Shown: piece by piece, positions 44,328 through 52,196 of the stretch
Layout: every line of letters starts with the position of its first letter
Position numbering within the stretch: the first letter of the stretch is position 1
NCBI RefSeq assembly: GCF_003994485.1
Contig: NZ_RZNJ01000002.1
Span: 681,255 to 745,254, forward strand
DNA from: Arsenicitalea aurantiaca
GTDB taxonomy: Bacteria; Pseudomonadota; Alphaproteobacteria; Rhizobiales; Devosiaceae
Direction: 5' to 3'
DNA: 64,000 nt
Position numbers and translations under genes: made by a program
The notes under the pieces: model-generated
The model's database searches: none
Told to the model about the DNA's origin: nothing
The model's input: only the letters and a program-made list of their open reading frames with translations

Positions 44328-45071
44328 TCAGCCTCGCCGTTCGAGCAGCCCCGCAAGCAGCAGCCCCGCAAAGAACCCGCCCAGATGCGCCTGCCAGGCG
44401 ATGTTGACGTCCGCGCCCGTCACCGCCGGCAGCAGCGGCACCGCCGCGTTCAGCACCACCCAGATCAGCGTGAAATAGCGTGACTTGGGGTTCGCCATCA
44501 GTTCGCCGAAGCTCGCCAGCCGCCGCCCCGCCACCCGTGGCTCGCCCGTTTCGGGATCTCGGATAAAGAGCACGGGCTGGAACATGAACCGCGTGGCCGC
44601 CCCGGTCAGCCCCGCGACACCGCCCGACGCGCCGACGAGGATCTGCAGTTCCGGCAGCGTCGTCGCCGCGAAGGCGAGCGCACCCACGGCCGCCGAAACA
44701 AAAAAGATCACCACCGTACGCACGCTGCCATAGCGCCGCGCCACCGGCGTCGCGAAGATCGCGAACCAGGCGAGATTGAGCAGCAGATGCTCCCAGCTCG
44801 CATGCAGCAGCGCATGGGTGAAGGGCGTCCACAAAAGCGGCAGCACCCCGCCCGGCAATCCATCCACAGAGAGCGCCCGCAATGGGATGAACCCGAACCA
44901 GACGGTAAACAGCAGCCGCGTCTCGGCGTTGAAAACAAAGGCGGAAGCGGCATGCACAGCCAGAATCAGCCCGCCGAGCACCGTCACCACCCCGGGCAGC
45001 AGGAAGATCGGCTCCCGCGCTCTATCGTCTTGATTCTGCTCGGATTCGGGGGGACGTTCGGTATGCGACAT
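44328..45071 (-). CDS. Rhomboid-family intramembrane serine protease
   Basis: A 247-residue membrane protein with six or seven helices. The catalytic Ser lies in LVGASGGVAGLTGA (GxSG), the catalytic His in WQAHLGGFFAGLLL, and HASWEHLLLNLAWFAIFATP is the upstream helix with the conserved His/Asn. It cleaves membrane-anchored substrates within the lipid bilayer; substrates unknown. GGAGCT precedes ATG 45071. Convergent with hisI. Confidence 0.92.
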   Translation of the reverse strand: MSHTERPPESEQNQDDRAREPIFLLPGVVTVLGGLILAVHAASAFVFNAETRLLFTVWFGFIPLRALSVDGLPGGVLPLLWTPFTHALLHASWEHLLLNLAWFAIFATPVARRYGSVRTVVIFFVSAAVGALAFAATTLPELQILVGASGGVAGLTGAATRFMFQPVLFIRDPETGEPRVAGRRLASFGELMANPKSRYFTLIWVVLNAAVPLLPAVTGADVNIAWQAHLGGFFAGLLLAGLLERRG

Positions 45072-45103
45072 GACAGCTCCGCGGATCGGCGCCGTTGTAC
45101 GCC

Positions 45104-45124
45104 TTATTCACCCACTTATCCACA
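45104..45124. promoter_or_regulatory. Pair of DnaA-box-like sequences
   Basis: TTATCCACA (45116-45124) is a perfect DnaA box. TTATTCACC, one full turn plus two bases upstream (45104-45112), is a near match. They lie between the rhomboid and PAS_5 genes and may allow DnaA to regulate the divergent genes. I see no other origin features such as a cluster of boxes or an AT-rich unwinding region. Confidence 0.5.
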
Positions 45125-45144
45125 CCACCCCCGCGCGGTTAACC

Positions 45145-45159
45145 TTAACCAATGTTTAA
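45145..45159. promoter_or_regulatory. CtrA-type motif TTAA-N7-TTAA
   Basis: TTAACCAATGTTTAA, 20 bp after the DnaA box and about 100 bp before the PAS_5 gene. It matches TTAA-N7-TTAA; the next base (G) misses the final C of the full consensus. A further TTAA precedes it. Confidence 0.5.
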
Positions 45160-45258
45160 GGGCGATTTCGGCGTGCCGTTTTGCCAGTGTCCGGCTTGCG
45201 CCAGTACGCCTCCTGCGGGGGACGATTCCATACTGCGTTCACGGGGCAGAAAAAGACG

Positions 45259-45915
45259 ATGCAGAAACAGAGCACCAGGACGCTCTACGACTATTGGAAC
45301 GCGCTACGCGGTGCCCGCAGCGCGCCCGATCGTCGTGATATCGATCCCACCCGCATCCGCGGGGCGCTCGCCAACACCTTCATCCTCGAATCCAATGTCG
45401 ATGGCGGCTATGATTTCCGCCTCGCCGGCTCCCAACTCTGCACCGCCTATAGCCGCGAGCTCAAGGGTCGCTCCTTCAGCCGCCTCTGGCACGAGCGCGA
45501 CCGGGACGCGATGGACACGCTGATTCGCGCCGTCACCGAAGATCACGCGGTCGCCCTCATCACCTTCCAGGGCACCACCTCCATCCATACCCGCCTCGCA
45601 TTCGAGACCATTCTGCTGCCCATCCGCCACAATGGGTCGACCGAATCGCGCCTGCTTGGCGCCATGACCGCGCTCGAGGAGCCCTACTGGCTCGGCGTCC
45701 AGCCCGTCATGGAGCAGCGCATCACCGGTCTCCGGCTGATCTGGCCCGATGACGCCTCCCACGCCGATGCCGCCCGCGACGTCTCGGCCCGCGTGCCCCA
45801 GGAAGTCGTCTTCGCCACCGGCGGCGGGGAAACCGCCCCCCTCACGACCACCGTTTACGGCCGGTCCGCGCGGCGTTATTCTCACCTTGCTGTCATCGAC
45901 GGCGGTCGGTCCTGA
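45259..45915 (+). CDS. PAS_5-type PAS domain protein
   Basis: A 218-residue protein. The N-terminal RTLYDYWNALRGARSAPDRR and the segment IRGALANTFILESN belong to the PAS_5 (DUF1488-neighbour type) family, a small PAS-like sensor found only in alphaproteobacteria. FRLAGSQLCTAYSRELKGRS is the middle PAS block. Ligand and output are unknown. Start ATG 45259 (MQKQSTRTLYDYW); the open frame runs 26 codons further upstream without support. A DnaA-box pair and a CtrA-type motif lie upstream; the PilZ gene follows. Confidence 0.8.
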   Translation: MQKQSTRTLYDYWNALRGARSAPDRRDIDPTRIRGALANTFILESNVDGGYDFRLAGSQLCTAYSRELKGRSFSRLWHERDRDAMDTLIRAVTEDHAVALITFQGTTSIHTRLAFETILLPIRHNGSTESRLLGAMTALEEPYWLGVQPVMEQRITGLRLIWPDDASHADAARDVSARVPQEVVFATGGGETAPLTTTVYGRSARRYSHLAVIDGGRS

Positions 45916-45973
45916 CCACGCCGTAGAAATACGCAGCCTGGTAGCGCTTTGCGCGACGAATTCCATTTTCGAT

Positions 45974-45989
45974 TAACCAAGTTTGGTTA
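45974..45989. promoter_or_regulatory. Short palindrome upstream of the PilZ gene
   Basis: TAACCAA-GT-TTGGTTA, two 7-bp arms with a 2-base centre, 45 bp before the PilZ start. Looks like an operator for a dimeric regulator. The same TAACC word recurs in the nearby CtrA-type sites. Confidence 0.45.
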
Positions 45990-46033
45990 GGTTTGGCTCA
46001 CTCCTGTGACACGGCCGGGGACTGGTTGCTCGC

Positions 46034-46666
46034 ATGCTCACCGATGATGTCTCGCCCCGCGGGCTGGCACGCTCCCCCCGCGCCTATGCCGAGATGCCGC
46101 GCTTCCAGCGCGTGAAGGTGTCCGTGCTCGGCCGCTACATGCTCGCCGATCGCAGCGAATATCCATGCCAGGTGCTCGAAATGTCGCCCGGCGACGCCCT
46201 CGTCATCGCCCCCGTGCAGGGTGCAGCGGGCGAGCGCGTCATCGCCTATCTCGACCATATCGGCCGGATCGAGGGCACCATCACCGAGATCATCGATGGC
46301 GGCTTCAATCTCAGCCTCGCCGCCTCCGCCCGCAAGCGGGACCGCATGTCGGCCCAGCTCACCTGGCTCGCCAACAAGGATATCCTCAACCTGCCCGAGG
46401 ATCGCCGGCACGAGCGCGTCGTCCCCGACATCCGGCACTCCACCGTCGTGCTCGACGATGGCCGGCGCTACAATTGCAAGATCATCGACATCTCGCTTTC
46501 GGGCGCGGCCATCGAGATCGCCGTGCGCCCCGCAATGGGCACCCCGGTCACGCTCGGGCGCATGCGCGCGCGGGTCGTGCGCCACTTCCCCGATGGGGTC
46601 GCTGTCGAGTTCGCCTCCGCCCAGGAGATGCTGACGGTCGTGCAGCAGAATCTGCGCGTCAACTGA
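46034..46666 (+). CDS. Tandem PilZ domain protein
   Basis: A 210-residue cytosolic protein. The C-terminal PilZ domain (about residues 120-200) has both c-di-GMP-binding motifs, RRHER (RxxxR) and DISLSGAAI (DxSxxG). The N-terminal half (about 20-110) has a related fold, but its motifs are degenerate (PRFQRVKVS and LEMSPGDA), so only one active site is likely. It should be a c-di-GMP-responsive adaptor. It sits between the PAS_5 gene and a LapG-like protease gene, all on the plus strand. Confidence 0.85.
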   Translation: MLTDDVSPRGLARSPRAYAEMPRFQRVKVSVLGRYMLADRSEYPCQVLEMSPGDALVIAPVQGAAGERVIAYLDHIGRIEGTITEIIDGGFNLSLAASARKRDRMSAQLTWLANKDILNLPEDRRHERVVPDIRHSTVVLDDGRRYNCKIIDISLSGAAIEIAVRPAMGTPVTLGRMRARVVRHFPDGVAVEFASAQEMLTVVQQNLRVN

Positions 46667-46803
46667 GCGCCCGTACCGCCGTCCACCGACACGGTTAACC
46701 GGACCTTCCGACAACGGCTAAAACACGTCTAAAAACTGCTTCTTAGTTTTCCGATCGCCGCAATCCGGCACGGGCATCGTGGTCTCGTTCAAGGAGACCG
46801 ACG

Positions 46804-47424
46804 ATGCAGTTCGCAGATTTCGCCAAGGCCCTCGCCATCGCAGTCATCGCCCTCGGCGGGCTCGTGGCCCCTGCCCTCGCGAATTCCGCCGTCGCGGGCC
46901 ATCCGGTCTTCATCAAGGTTTCGGGCGCCACCTCCATCCCGGTCGGTCACCTCGATTTCTGCAGGCAGCATCCGCGCGATTGCGCGGCCCATGCCAATCC
47001 CGTCGCCGCGGTCGAACTGACCGAGACGCGCTGGATGGAGCTCCTTGCCGTCAACAGCTATTTCAACGAGACGATCATCGCCATGACCGATGAGGAGATC
47101 TATGGCGTCGCCGAGATGTGGGCCTACCCCGAAATCTATGGCGATTGCGAGGATTTCGCCCTTGCCAAGCGCCGGGCCCTGATCGAGGCCGGCTGGCCCG
47201 CCAGCGCCCTTCTGATCACCGTCGTTCGCGAAACCAACGGCGCCGGGCACGCGGTCCTCACCGTGCGCACCGATCGCGGTGACCTCGTCCTCGACAATCA
47301 GGACGGCATGATCCGCGTCTGGAACGAGACCCCCTATCAGTTCCTCAAGCGCCAGTCCCAGGCGCATGCCGGCCAGTGGGTCGACCTGCTCGACGAGCGC
47401 ACCACCATCGTGGCAGCGCGCTGA
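46804..47424 (+). CDS. Transglutaminase-like cysteine protease (BTLCP / LapG-like)
   Basis: A 206-residue precursor with a signal peptide (MQFADFAKALAIAVIALGG, then LVAPALA-NS). The catalytic triad motifs are present: GDCEDFALAKRRAL (Cys), GAGHAVLTVRTDRG (His) and LVLDNQDG (Asp). BTLCP proteases include LapG, the calcium-dependent periplasmic protease that cuts surface adhesins when c-di-GMP is low. Here there is no LapD receptor or adhesin next to it, so the function is inferred from family only. AAGGAG precedes its ATG. Confidence 0.88.
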   Translation: MQFADFAKALAIAVIALGGLVAPALANSAVAGHPVFIKVSGATSIPVGHLDFCRQHPRDCAAHANPVAAVELTETRWMELLAVNSYFNETIIAMTDEEIYGVAEMWAYPEIYGDCEDFALAKRRALIEAGWPASALLITVVRETNGAGHAVLTVRTDRGDLVLDNQDGMIRVWNETPYQFLKRQSQAHAGQWVDLLDERTTIVAAR

Positions 47425-47451
47425 GCGGGGCGCAGAGGCGGGAGGCCCCTC

Positions 47452-47775
47452 CTAGAAGCGCACCATCGCAAACCACGTCCCGAGCAGGAAAAGTCCGGTT
47501 ACGAAGCTCCAGCCGAACGCGACGAGGGCCGCGAGCACCGCCGAGCCCATCTCGACCCGCCCGTTTGCCTCCGGCCGCCACCCGAGCTTGAGCATGATGT
47601 AGGGGCCGCAGATGAAGCTCAAAAAGAGGTGCCCCAGCGTGTGGGCGAAGGTCGGACCATCATAGCGCAGCATCGCCGGCTGTCCGCTCAGTCCCTGATA
47701 GAGATAGGTGACGACTGCGGCGGCCGACAGTCCCACCGCAATAACGAACAGCGCCAGCAAGAACTCCGTCGACAT
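47452..47775 (-). CDS. Small membrane protein, unknown function
   Basis: A 107-residue protein with three predicted membrane helices (about residues 5-27, 44-64 and 78-102). The central sequence HTLGHLFLSFICGPYIMLK is conserved-looking, but I cannot name the family. GAGGGGG precedes the ATG. A CtrA-type motif lies between it and the divergent gene at 47871. Confidence 0.65.
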   Translation of the reverse strand: MSTEFLLALFVIAVGLSAAAVVTYLYQGLSGQPAMLRYDGPTFAHTLGHLFLSFICGPYIMLKLGWRPEANGRVEMGSAVLAALVAFGWSFVTGLFLLGTWFAMVRF

Positions 47776-47799
47776 AACGTGCCCCCTCTGACCATCGCA

Positions 47800-47814
47800 T
47801 TAACTGTTCATTAA
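47800..47814. promoter_or_regulatory. CtrA-type motif TTAA-N7-TTAA
   Basis: TTAACTGTTCATTAA in the divergent gap between the membrane protein gene (starts 47775, minus) and the gene at 47871 (plus). Exact TTAA-N7-TTAA. Confidence 0.5.
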
Positions 47815-47870
47815 ACATAATGCGGGCTTGATCTGCTGTCACCATGTCCAAGCAGTGCTGGTTAACGGCC

Positions 47871-48539
47871 ATGACGAGTCGCTCAGAACCGAGGCCTGCC
47901 GCTTCCGGGGTCGGATACAATCTCGGGCTGATCGCCATGACCATGGCGCTCGTTGGGGTCGGTGCCGCCTATGCGCTCGACAGCATCGCCCGACCGATGG
48001 AACCGCTTCCGGCGCTCACCACCACCGAGCCCACCCTCACCCGGGCGCTCGGCGGGCGCAATCTCGAGATCCCGCTGTCCTGGTTCCGCTTCGGTGAGCA
48101 GCGCGTCGAAGGCTTTGCCGATCAGATCGACCTCTCCGTGCCCATGCCGCTCGCCGATGGCGGGAGGATCGCGACCATCGACGTCACGCTGATGCCGCGC
48201 AGCCGCGCCCGCCCCAGCGCCGGCCTGCTCGACGGGGTCTATCTGCACAATTTCGAGCCGGTGGAGATTTCGGGCCCGCCAGGCCTCGTCGGCAAGCCCT
48301 TGCGGGCCCGCGAAGGCTTTTCGGGGGAGACCGTCTGGTATGACGCCCTCTCGCCCGAGCCCTTCGTCGCCAAATGCATGGAGCCGGTCACCGATGGCGC
48401 GCCATCGCGCTGCCTGCGGACCGTGGTGCTGAGCCCGGGCATTGCCGCGCTCTACAGTTTCGATGCGTCGGTCTTGCCGGCATGGCGCCGGTTCGACGCC
48501 GAGATCACCCCGTGGCTTTCGCGCATCGGGGCGTTCTGA
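47871..48539 (+). CDS. Single-pass membrane protein with periplasmic domain, unknown function
   Basis: A 222-residue protein with one membrane helix near the N-terminus (YNLGLIAMTMALVGVGAAYA) and a mostly beta periplasmic part with LEIPLSWFRFGEQR and LSPGIAALYSFDASVLPAWR. Two cysteines (KCMEP and SRCLR) may form a disulfide. No known domain. The start is uncertain: ATG 47844 or 47871; neither has a good ribosome site. Confidence 0.65.
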   Translation: MTSRSEPRPAASGVGYNLGLIAMTMALVGVGAAYALDSIARPMEPLPALTTTEPTLTRALGGRNLEIPLSWFRFGEQRVEGFADQIDLSVPMPLADGGRIATIDVTLMPRSRARPSAGLLDGVYLHNFEPVEISGPPGLVGKPLRAREGFSGETVWYDALSPEPFVAKCMEPVTDGAPSRCLRTVVLSPGIAALYSFDASVLPAWRRFDAEITPWLSRIGAF

Positions 48540-48548
48540 GCCTTCCGC

Positions 48549-48767
48549 TTACTGGACTTCGTCCAGATCGATGTCGAGGATCGCCATCTGGAAGTTGTAG
48601 GAGCGGTCCCCGTCCTCGTCGTCCACATAGATCAGGCCGAGGAATTCCTCGCCGATATAGACTTCCACGGAGTCGTCCTTCTTGGGCCGCGGGCGGACAT
48701 CAATGCCCCTGTTGCCGAATTTCTGTTGCAGAAATTTCTGGAGCTTGATGATTTCCGGATGATTCAC
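48549..48767 (-). CDS. DUF3126 family protein
   Basis: A 72-residue protein typical of alphaproteobacteria; function unknown. The core RPRPKKDDSVEVYIGEEFLG, then LIYVDDEDGDRSYNFQMAIL matches the family well. GTG start at 48767 (VNHPEIIKLQKFL) with AAGGA upstream; a longer upstream frame is unsupported. Located next to cysE, as in many rhizobia. Confidence 0.9.
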   Translation of the reverse strand: MNHPEIIKLQKFLQQKFGNRGIDVRPRPKKDDSVEVYIGEEFLGLIYVDDEDGDRSYNFQMAILDIDLDEVQ

Positions 48768-48867
48768 GAGGCCGATCCTTCTTGTGTGTTCGGGGAGCGC
48801 CACCATAGGCACCCGGGCGGCGCCGACAAGTGCGGGCGGCGCTTTTCCCCGCTGCATGGGGCGAAAA

Positions 48868-49695
48868 TCAGGCGCCCGGCTCGTGTACCATCACCACATG
48901 GTCCATGACGTTGGCCGGCACCGCGCAGCCGGCCTCGCCGATCACCTTGGCCGGCACGCCCGCCACGGTCACGCGCGGTGGTACGGGCTTGACGACGACC
49001 GATCCGGCCGCAACCCGCGCGCAGTCACCCACCTCGATGTTGCCGAGCACGATCGCGCCCGCACCGATCAGCACGCCATTGCCGATCTTGGGATGCCGGT
49101 CCTGGTCGGCCTTGCCGGTACCACCCAGCGTTACGCCCTGCATGATCGAGCAGTGATCCCCGACGACCGCCGTCTCGCCCACGACGAACCCCGTCCCGTG
49201 GTCGAGCATGATGCCCTGGCCGAATTTCGCGGCTGGGTTGATGTCCACCTGGAACACCTGGCTTGCCCGGCTTTGCAGGTAGAGCGCCATGTCGCGCCGG
49301 CCCGCGCCCCAGAGCGCGTGGGCAAACCTGTGGGTCTGGATCGCCTGGAACCCCTTGAAATAGAGAAAGGGCTCGATCGCCCTGTGGCAGGCCGGGTCGC
49401 GCTCGAGCGTCGCGGCGAGGTCCGCCCGCGCCTGAGCGCCGATCTCGGCATCCACCCCGAGCGCCTCTGCCATCGCCTGGCGGATCAGGTCCGCCGACAC
49501 GTCCTCATGCCCGAGCCGTTCGGAAAGCCTGTGCGCCAGCGCGCTCTCGAAGGTCTCGTGGTTGAGAATGCTCGAATAGACGAGATTGGCGAGCGCCGGC
49601 TCCTTGGCCGCGATGTCGCGAGCGCCCGCAAGGATCGCTCCCCATACCGGATCAACGGCTTCCAGCGGCAAGCTGCGGCGAAGATTGCTGGTCAT
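48868..49695 (-). CDS. cysE: Serine O-acetyltransferase
   Basis: A 275-residue enzyme that makes O-acetylserine for cysteine synthesis. The N-terminal helical domain (VWGAILAGARDIAAKEPALA onwards) precedes a left-handed beta helix with hexapeptide repeats from VDINPAAKFGQGIMLDHGTG to IGAGAIVLGNIEVGDCARVA. The catalytic His/Asp positions in DHGTGFVVGETAVVGD are intact. GGAGG precedes the ATG. Confidence 0.96.
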   Translation of the reverse strand: MTSNLRRSLPLEAVDPVWGAILAGARDIAAKEPALANLVYSSILNHETFESALAHRLSERLGHEDVSADLIRQAMAEALGVDAEIGAQARADLAATLERDPACHRAIEPFLYFKGFQAIQTHRFAHALWGAGRRDMALYLQSRASQVFQVDINPAAKFGQGIMLDHGTGFVVGETAVVGDHCSIMQGVTLGGTGKADQDRHPKIGNGVLIGAGAIVLGNIEVGDCARVAAGSVVVKPVPPRVTVAGVPAKVIGEAGCAVPANVMDHVVMVHEPGA

Positions 49696-49783
49696 GATGG
49701 GCCTCCACGGTGGCCTATCGATATAGGATATCGGTTGCTACAAAACAAAGCCTGACTGCAAAAATGGTTCGACATCTGCGCGA

Positions 49784-50539
49784 TTACTGGTCGTTCCGTG
49801 CAAGGAAATCCAGCGCCGCCTGCCGGAAGGCCGGATCGCCCGTCGCGCGCATGTGGTCGCGCCGCGGAATGACGAAGGCCTCCCCGCGCGGCAGCAGGTC
49901 CGCCAGCTTCTGCGGGTCGCCCGCCATCACGTCGTCGGCCCCGATCGCCACCAGCACCGGCACCTCTATCTCGCGCACCGCGCTCTCGGCGAGCGGCGCC
50001 CGCGATGTCGCCATGCACGCCGCGAGTGCCTCCCGGTCCGAACCCGTGTGCTCTGCAAAGATCCGGAACTGCCGCCCGATGGGGTCCGTCACCTCCGAAA
50101 GCGTCGGGGCGAGCAGCGCCGCGATGATGGTCTCGGAATCACCGAGCCCCGTGACGAGGTTCATCCCCATGCCGCCCCAGACCATCGCCGAGGCGCGGCC
50201 CGCGTGCCGGTGCGCGAGAAACGCCGCGATCCGCGCGCCCATCGAATAGCCCATCACCGGCAGCGTCTCGATCCCCAGATGATCGAGCAGCGCCACCGCA
50301 TCGTCCGCCATGATCGCCGGCGTATAGGCCGCAGGATCGTGCAGCTTCTGCGATTTTCCATGCCCGCGATTGTCGAGTGCGATCGCCTGGTAGCCCGCCC
50401 CCGTCAGCGTCTCCACCCAGCCCGTTCCGACCCAGTTGACAGCCGCGCTCGAGCCGAAGCCGTGGATCAGCAGGATCGGTCGCCCCTCCCCGTGAATCTC
50501 GTAGGCGATCTCGACGCCATCGGATGTGAACTGGGCCAT
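49784..50539 (-). CDS. Alpha/beta hydrolase
   Basis: A 251-residue alpha/beta hydrolase. Oxyanion region LLIHGFGSSAAVNW, nucleophile elbow VMGYSMGARIAAFLA (Ser), catalytic-acid region [16 protein letters not shown] and the His in IPRRDHMRATGDPAF are all present. The substrate is not predictable. GGAGCAAGGC is upstream of the ATG. Same strand as cysE, 88 bp away. Confidence 0.9.
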   Translation of the reverse strand: MAQFTSDGVEIAYEIHGEGRPILLIHGFGSSAAVNWVGTGWVETLTGAGYQAIALDNRGHGKSQKLHDPAAYTPAIMADDAVALLDHLGIETLPVMGYSMGARIAAFLAHRHAGRASAMVWGGMGMNLVTGLGDSETIIAALLAPTLSEVTDPIGRQFRIFAEHTGSDREALAACMATSRAPLAESAVREIEVPVLVAIGADDVMAGDPQKLADLLPRGEAFVIPRRDHMRATGDPAFRQAALDFLARNDQ

Positions 50540-50682
50540 GCCTTGCTCCTTGCAGCCTGCGCGAGAGCGTAATACTGCCTCGCGGGCGAAAGTAAACCGC
50601 CCGCCGCGCGGCCTTTTCTTTGCCGCGACCCTCCGATATGGTCGCGCCCGTTCCCGGCACCGGTATCCTCAGAGGCAGTCAG

Positions 50683-50928
50683 ATGGCACATGCGAGCGTT
50701 CCCCATTTCCACAACAGCGAGGGGCTGGCCCGCATCACGGTGGGCGCGAAGGAATTCCAGTGCGTCGGCGCCTTGCCGCCCTTTGATCACCCGCATGTCT
50801 ATCTCGACATGGGCAAGGATACCGAGATCGTCTGCCCGTACTGCTCCACCCTCTATGTCTATGACGCCGCGCTGACCCCCGGCACGTCCGAACCGCTCTC
50901 GGCGATGTTCGACACGGCCCACGCCTGA
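50683..50928 (+). CDS. Zinc-finger protein of the zf-CHCC family
   Basis: An 81-residue protein. Zinc ligands are FQCVGALPPFDHPHVYLDMG (Cys, His) and EIVCPYCSTLYVYD (two Cys), the CHCC pattern that is also found in the complex I accessory subunit NDUFS6. Alphaproteobacterial members are thought to help complex I, but this is only known by relation. Start ATG 50683. Five bases before the monooxygenase gene. Confidence 0.85.
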   Translation: MAHASVPHFHNSEGLARITVGAKEFQCVGALPPFDHPHVYLDMGKDTEIVCPYCSTLYVYDAALTPGTSEPLSAMFDTAHA

Positions 50929-50933
50929 CCGTC

Positions 50934-52130
50934 ATGGCCTCCGCCGGCAGGACCGTCTATATCGCCGGCGCCGGCGTCGCGGGGCTGACGCTGGCCCTCG
51001 CCCTCGCCAAGTTCGGCGCGACCGTCGTCGTGCTCGAACGCGCCCCCAGGCTGCAGGAGGTGGGCGCGGGCATCCAGATCAGCCCCAATGCCCGGCGCGT
51101 CCTCAACCAGTTGGGGCTCGAGCGCACCATCGCGCAGAAGAGCTTCGTGCCCGAGGGCATCGACGTCTACCCCTTCCGCCGCCGCAAGCCGCTGACCACG
51201 CTCGAGCTCGGCGCCACCAGCACCGGCCGCTATGGCGTCCCCTATGCCGTCATGCACCGCGCCGACCTCGCCGAATCCCTCCAGCAGGCCTGCCGGCGCT
51301 TTGCCAATGTCGACATCGTCTTCGGCGTGCGCGATTTCGATGCGGTGAGCCATGAGCGCGGCGTGTCCGTCACCGCCGACGAGGCCGGCGGCCATGCCCG
51401 GGCCGCCCGCGCCTTCGCCTTCATCGGGGCCGATGGCGTCCATTCCGAAACCCGCCGCCGCATCCTTGCCGGCCCCGATGCCCGCTACACCGGCACCGTC
51501 GCCTGGCGCACCACCCTGCCGCTCGATGCGCTCAAGGGCGTCGTCTCGCACGAGCGCACGAGCCTGCTCTTTGCCCCCGGCTACCACGCGGTCTGCTACC
51601 CGCTTCCGCACCGCGCCCGGATGAACCTCGTGCTCTTTTCCCGCGTCAAGGCCGACCGCGCCTTCACCGAGAACGCCCCCCGCGCGCCCGAGCTGCCGTG
51701 GGCCATGCTCCGCAGCCTGCGCTTCGATGCGATCATGGCCGCCGCCGAGGGCGCCTGGGGCTATTGGCCGATATCCACCGTCGAGACCGATGTGTGGAAC
51801 GAAGGCGGCATCGGGCTCATCGGGGATGCGGCCCACGCCATGCTCCCCTTCCAGGCCCAGGGCGCGGCGATGGCCATCGAGGACGCGGCGATCCTTGCGC
51901 CGCTCCTGATGACCGAGCCCGACGCCCAGTCCGCGCTCGCCCGCTACGCCGCCGCCCGCCGCGCCCGCGTCGCCCGTGTCGCCAAGGTCTCGGCGCGCAA
52001 CGGCTTCGCCTTCCACATGGAGTGGCCCTTCACCCTCGGGCGCGACGCCGTGATCGCGCTGCAGGGCCCGCGCGGGCACCTCAAGCGGCTCGACTGGCTC
52101 TACCGCTATGATACTGCGCCCGAAATGTGA
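50934..52130 (+). CDS. FAD-dependent monooxygenase (salicylate-hydroxylase-like)
   Basis: A 398-residue flavoprotein hydroxylase. FAD-binding GAGVAGLTLALALAKFGATV at the N-terminus, the NAD(P)H/FAD DG-type motif FAFIGADGVHSETRRRI and the second FAD motif IGLIGDAAHAMLPFQAQGAA are intact. The group includes salicylate hydroxylases and many enzymes without known substrate, including ubiquinone-like ring hydroxylases. ATG 50934, right after the zinc-finger gene, likely cotranscribed. Confidence 0.88.
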   Translation: MASAGRTVYIAGAGVAGLTLALALAKFGATVVVLERAPRLQEVGAGIQISPNARRVLNQLGLERTIAQKSFVPEGIDVYPFRRRKPLTTLELGATSTGRYGVPYAVMHRADLAESLQQACRRFANVDIVFGVRDFDAVSHERGVSVTADEAGGHARAARAFAFIGADGVHSETRRRILAGPDARYTGTVAWRTTLPLDALKGVVSHERTSLLFAPGYHAVCYPLPHRARMNLVLFSRVKADRAFTENAPRAPELPWAMLRSLRFDAIMAAAEGAWGYWPISTVETDVWNEGGIGLIGDAAHAMLPFQAQGAAMAIEDAAILAPLLMTEPDAQSALARYAAARRARVARVAKVSARNGFAFHMEWPFTLGRDAVIALQGPRGHLKRLDWLYRYDTAPEM

Positions 52131-52196
52131 GCCTGCGGCGCTTGCCTTGCGCGGCGCCCCTGTGTCAACTGCGACACCGAAACACGTAGAGATTGC

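Noticed and set aside
45104-45159. A chromosomal origin
   Set aside because: Only one perfect and one near DnaA box, no box cluster, no AT-rich unwinding element, and no hemE/dnaA-type neighbours. A regulatory region is more likely.
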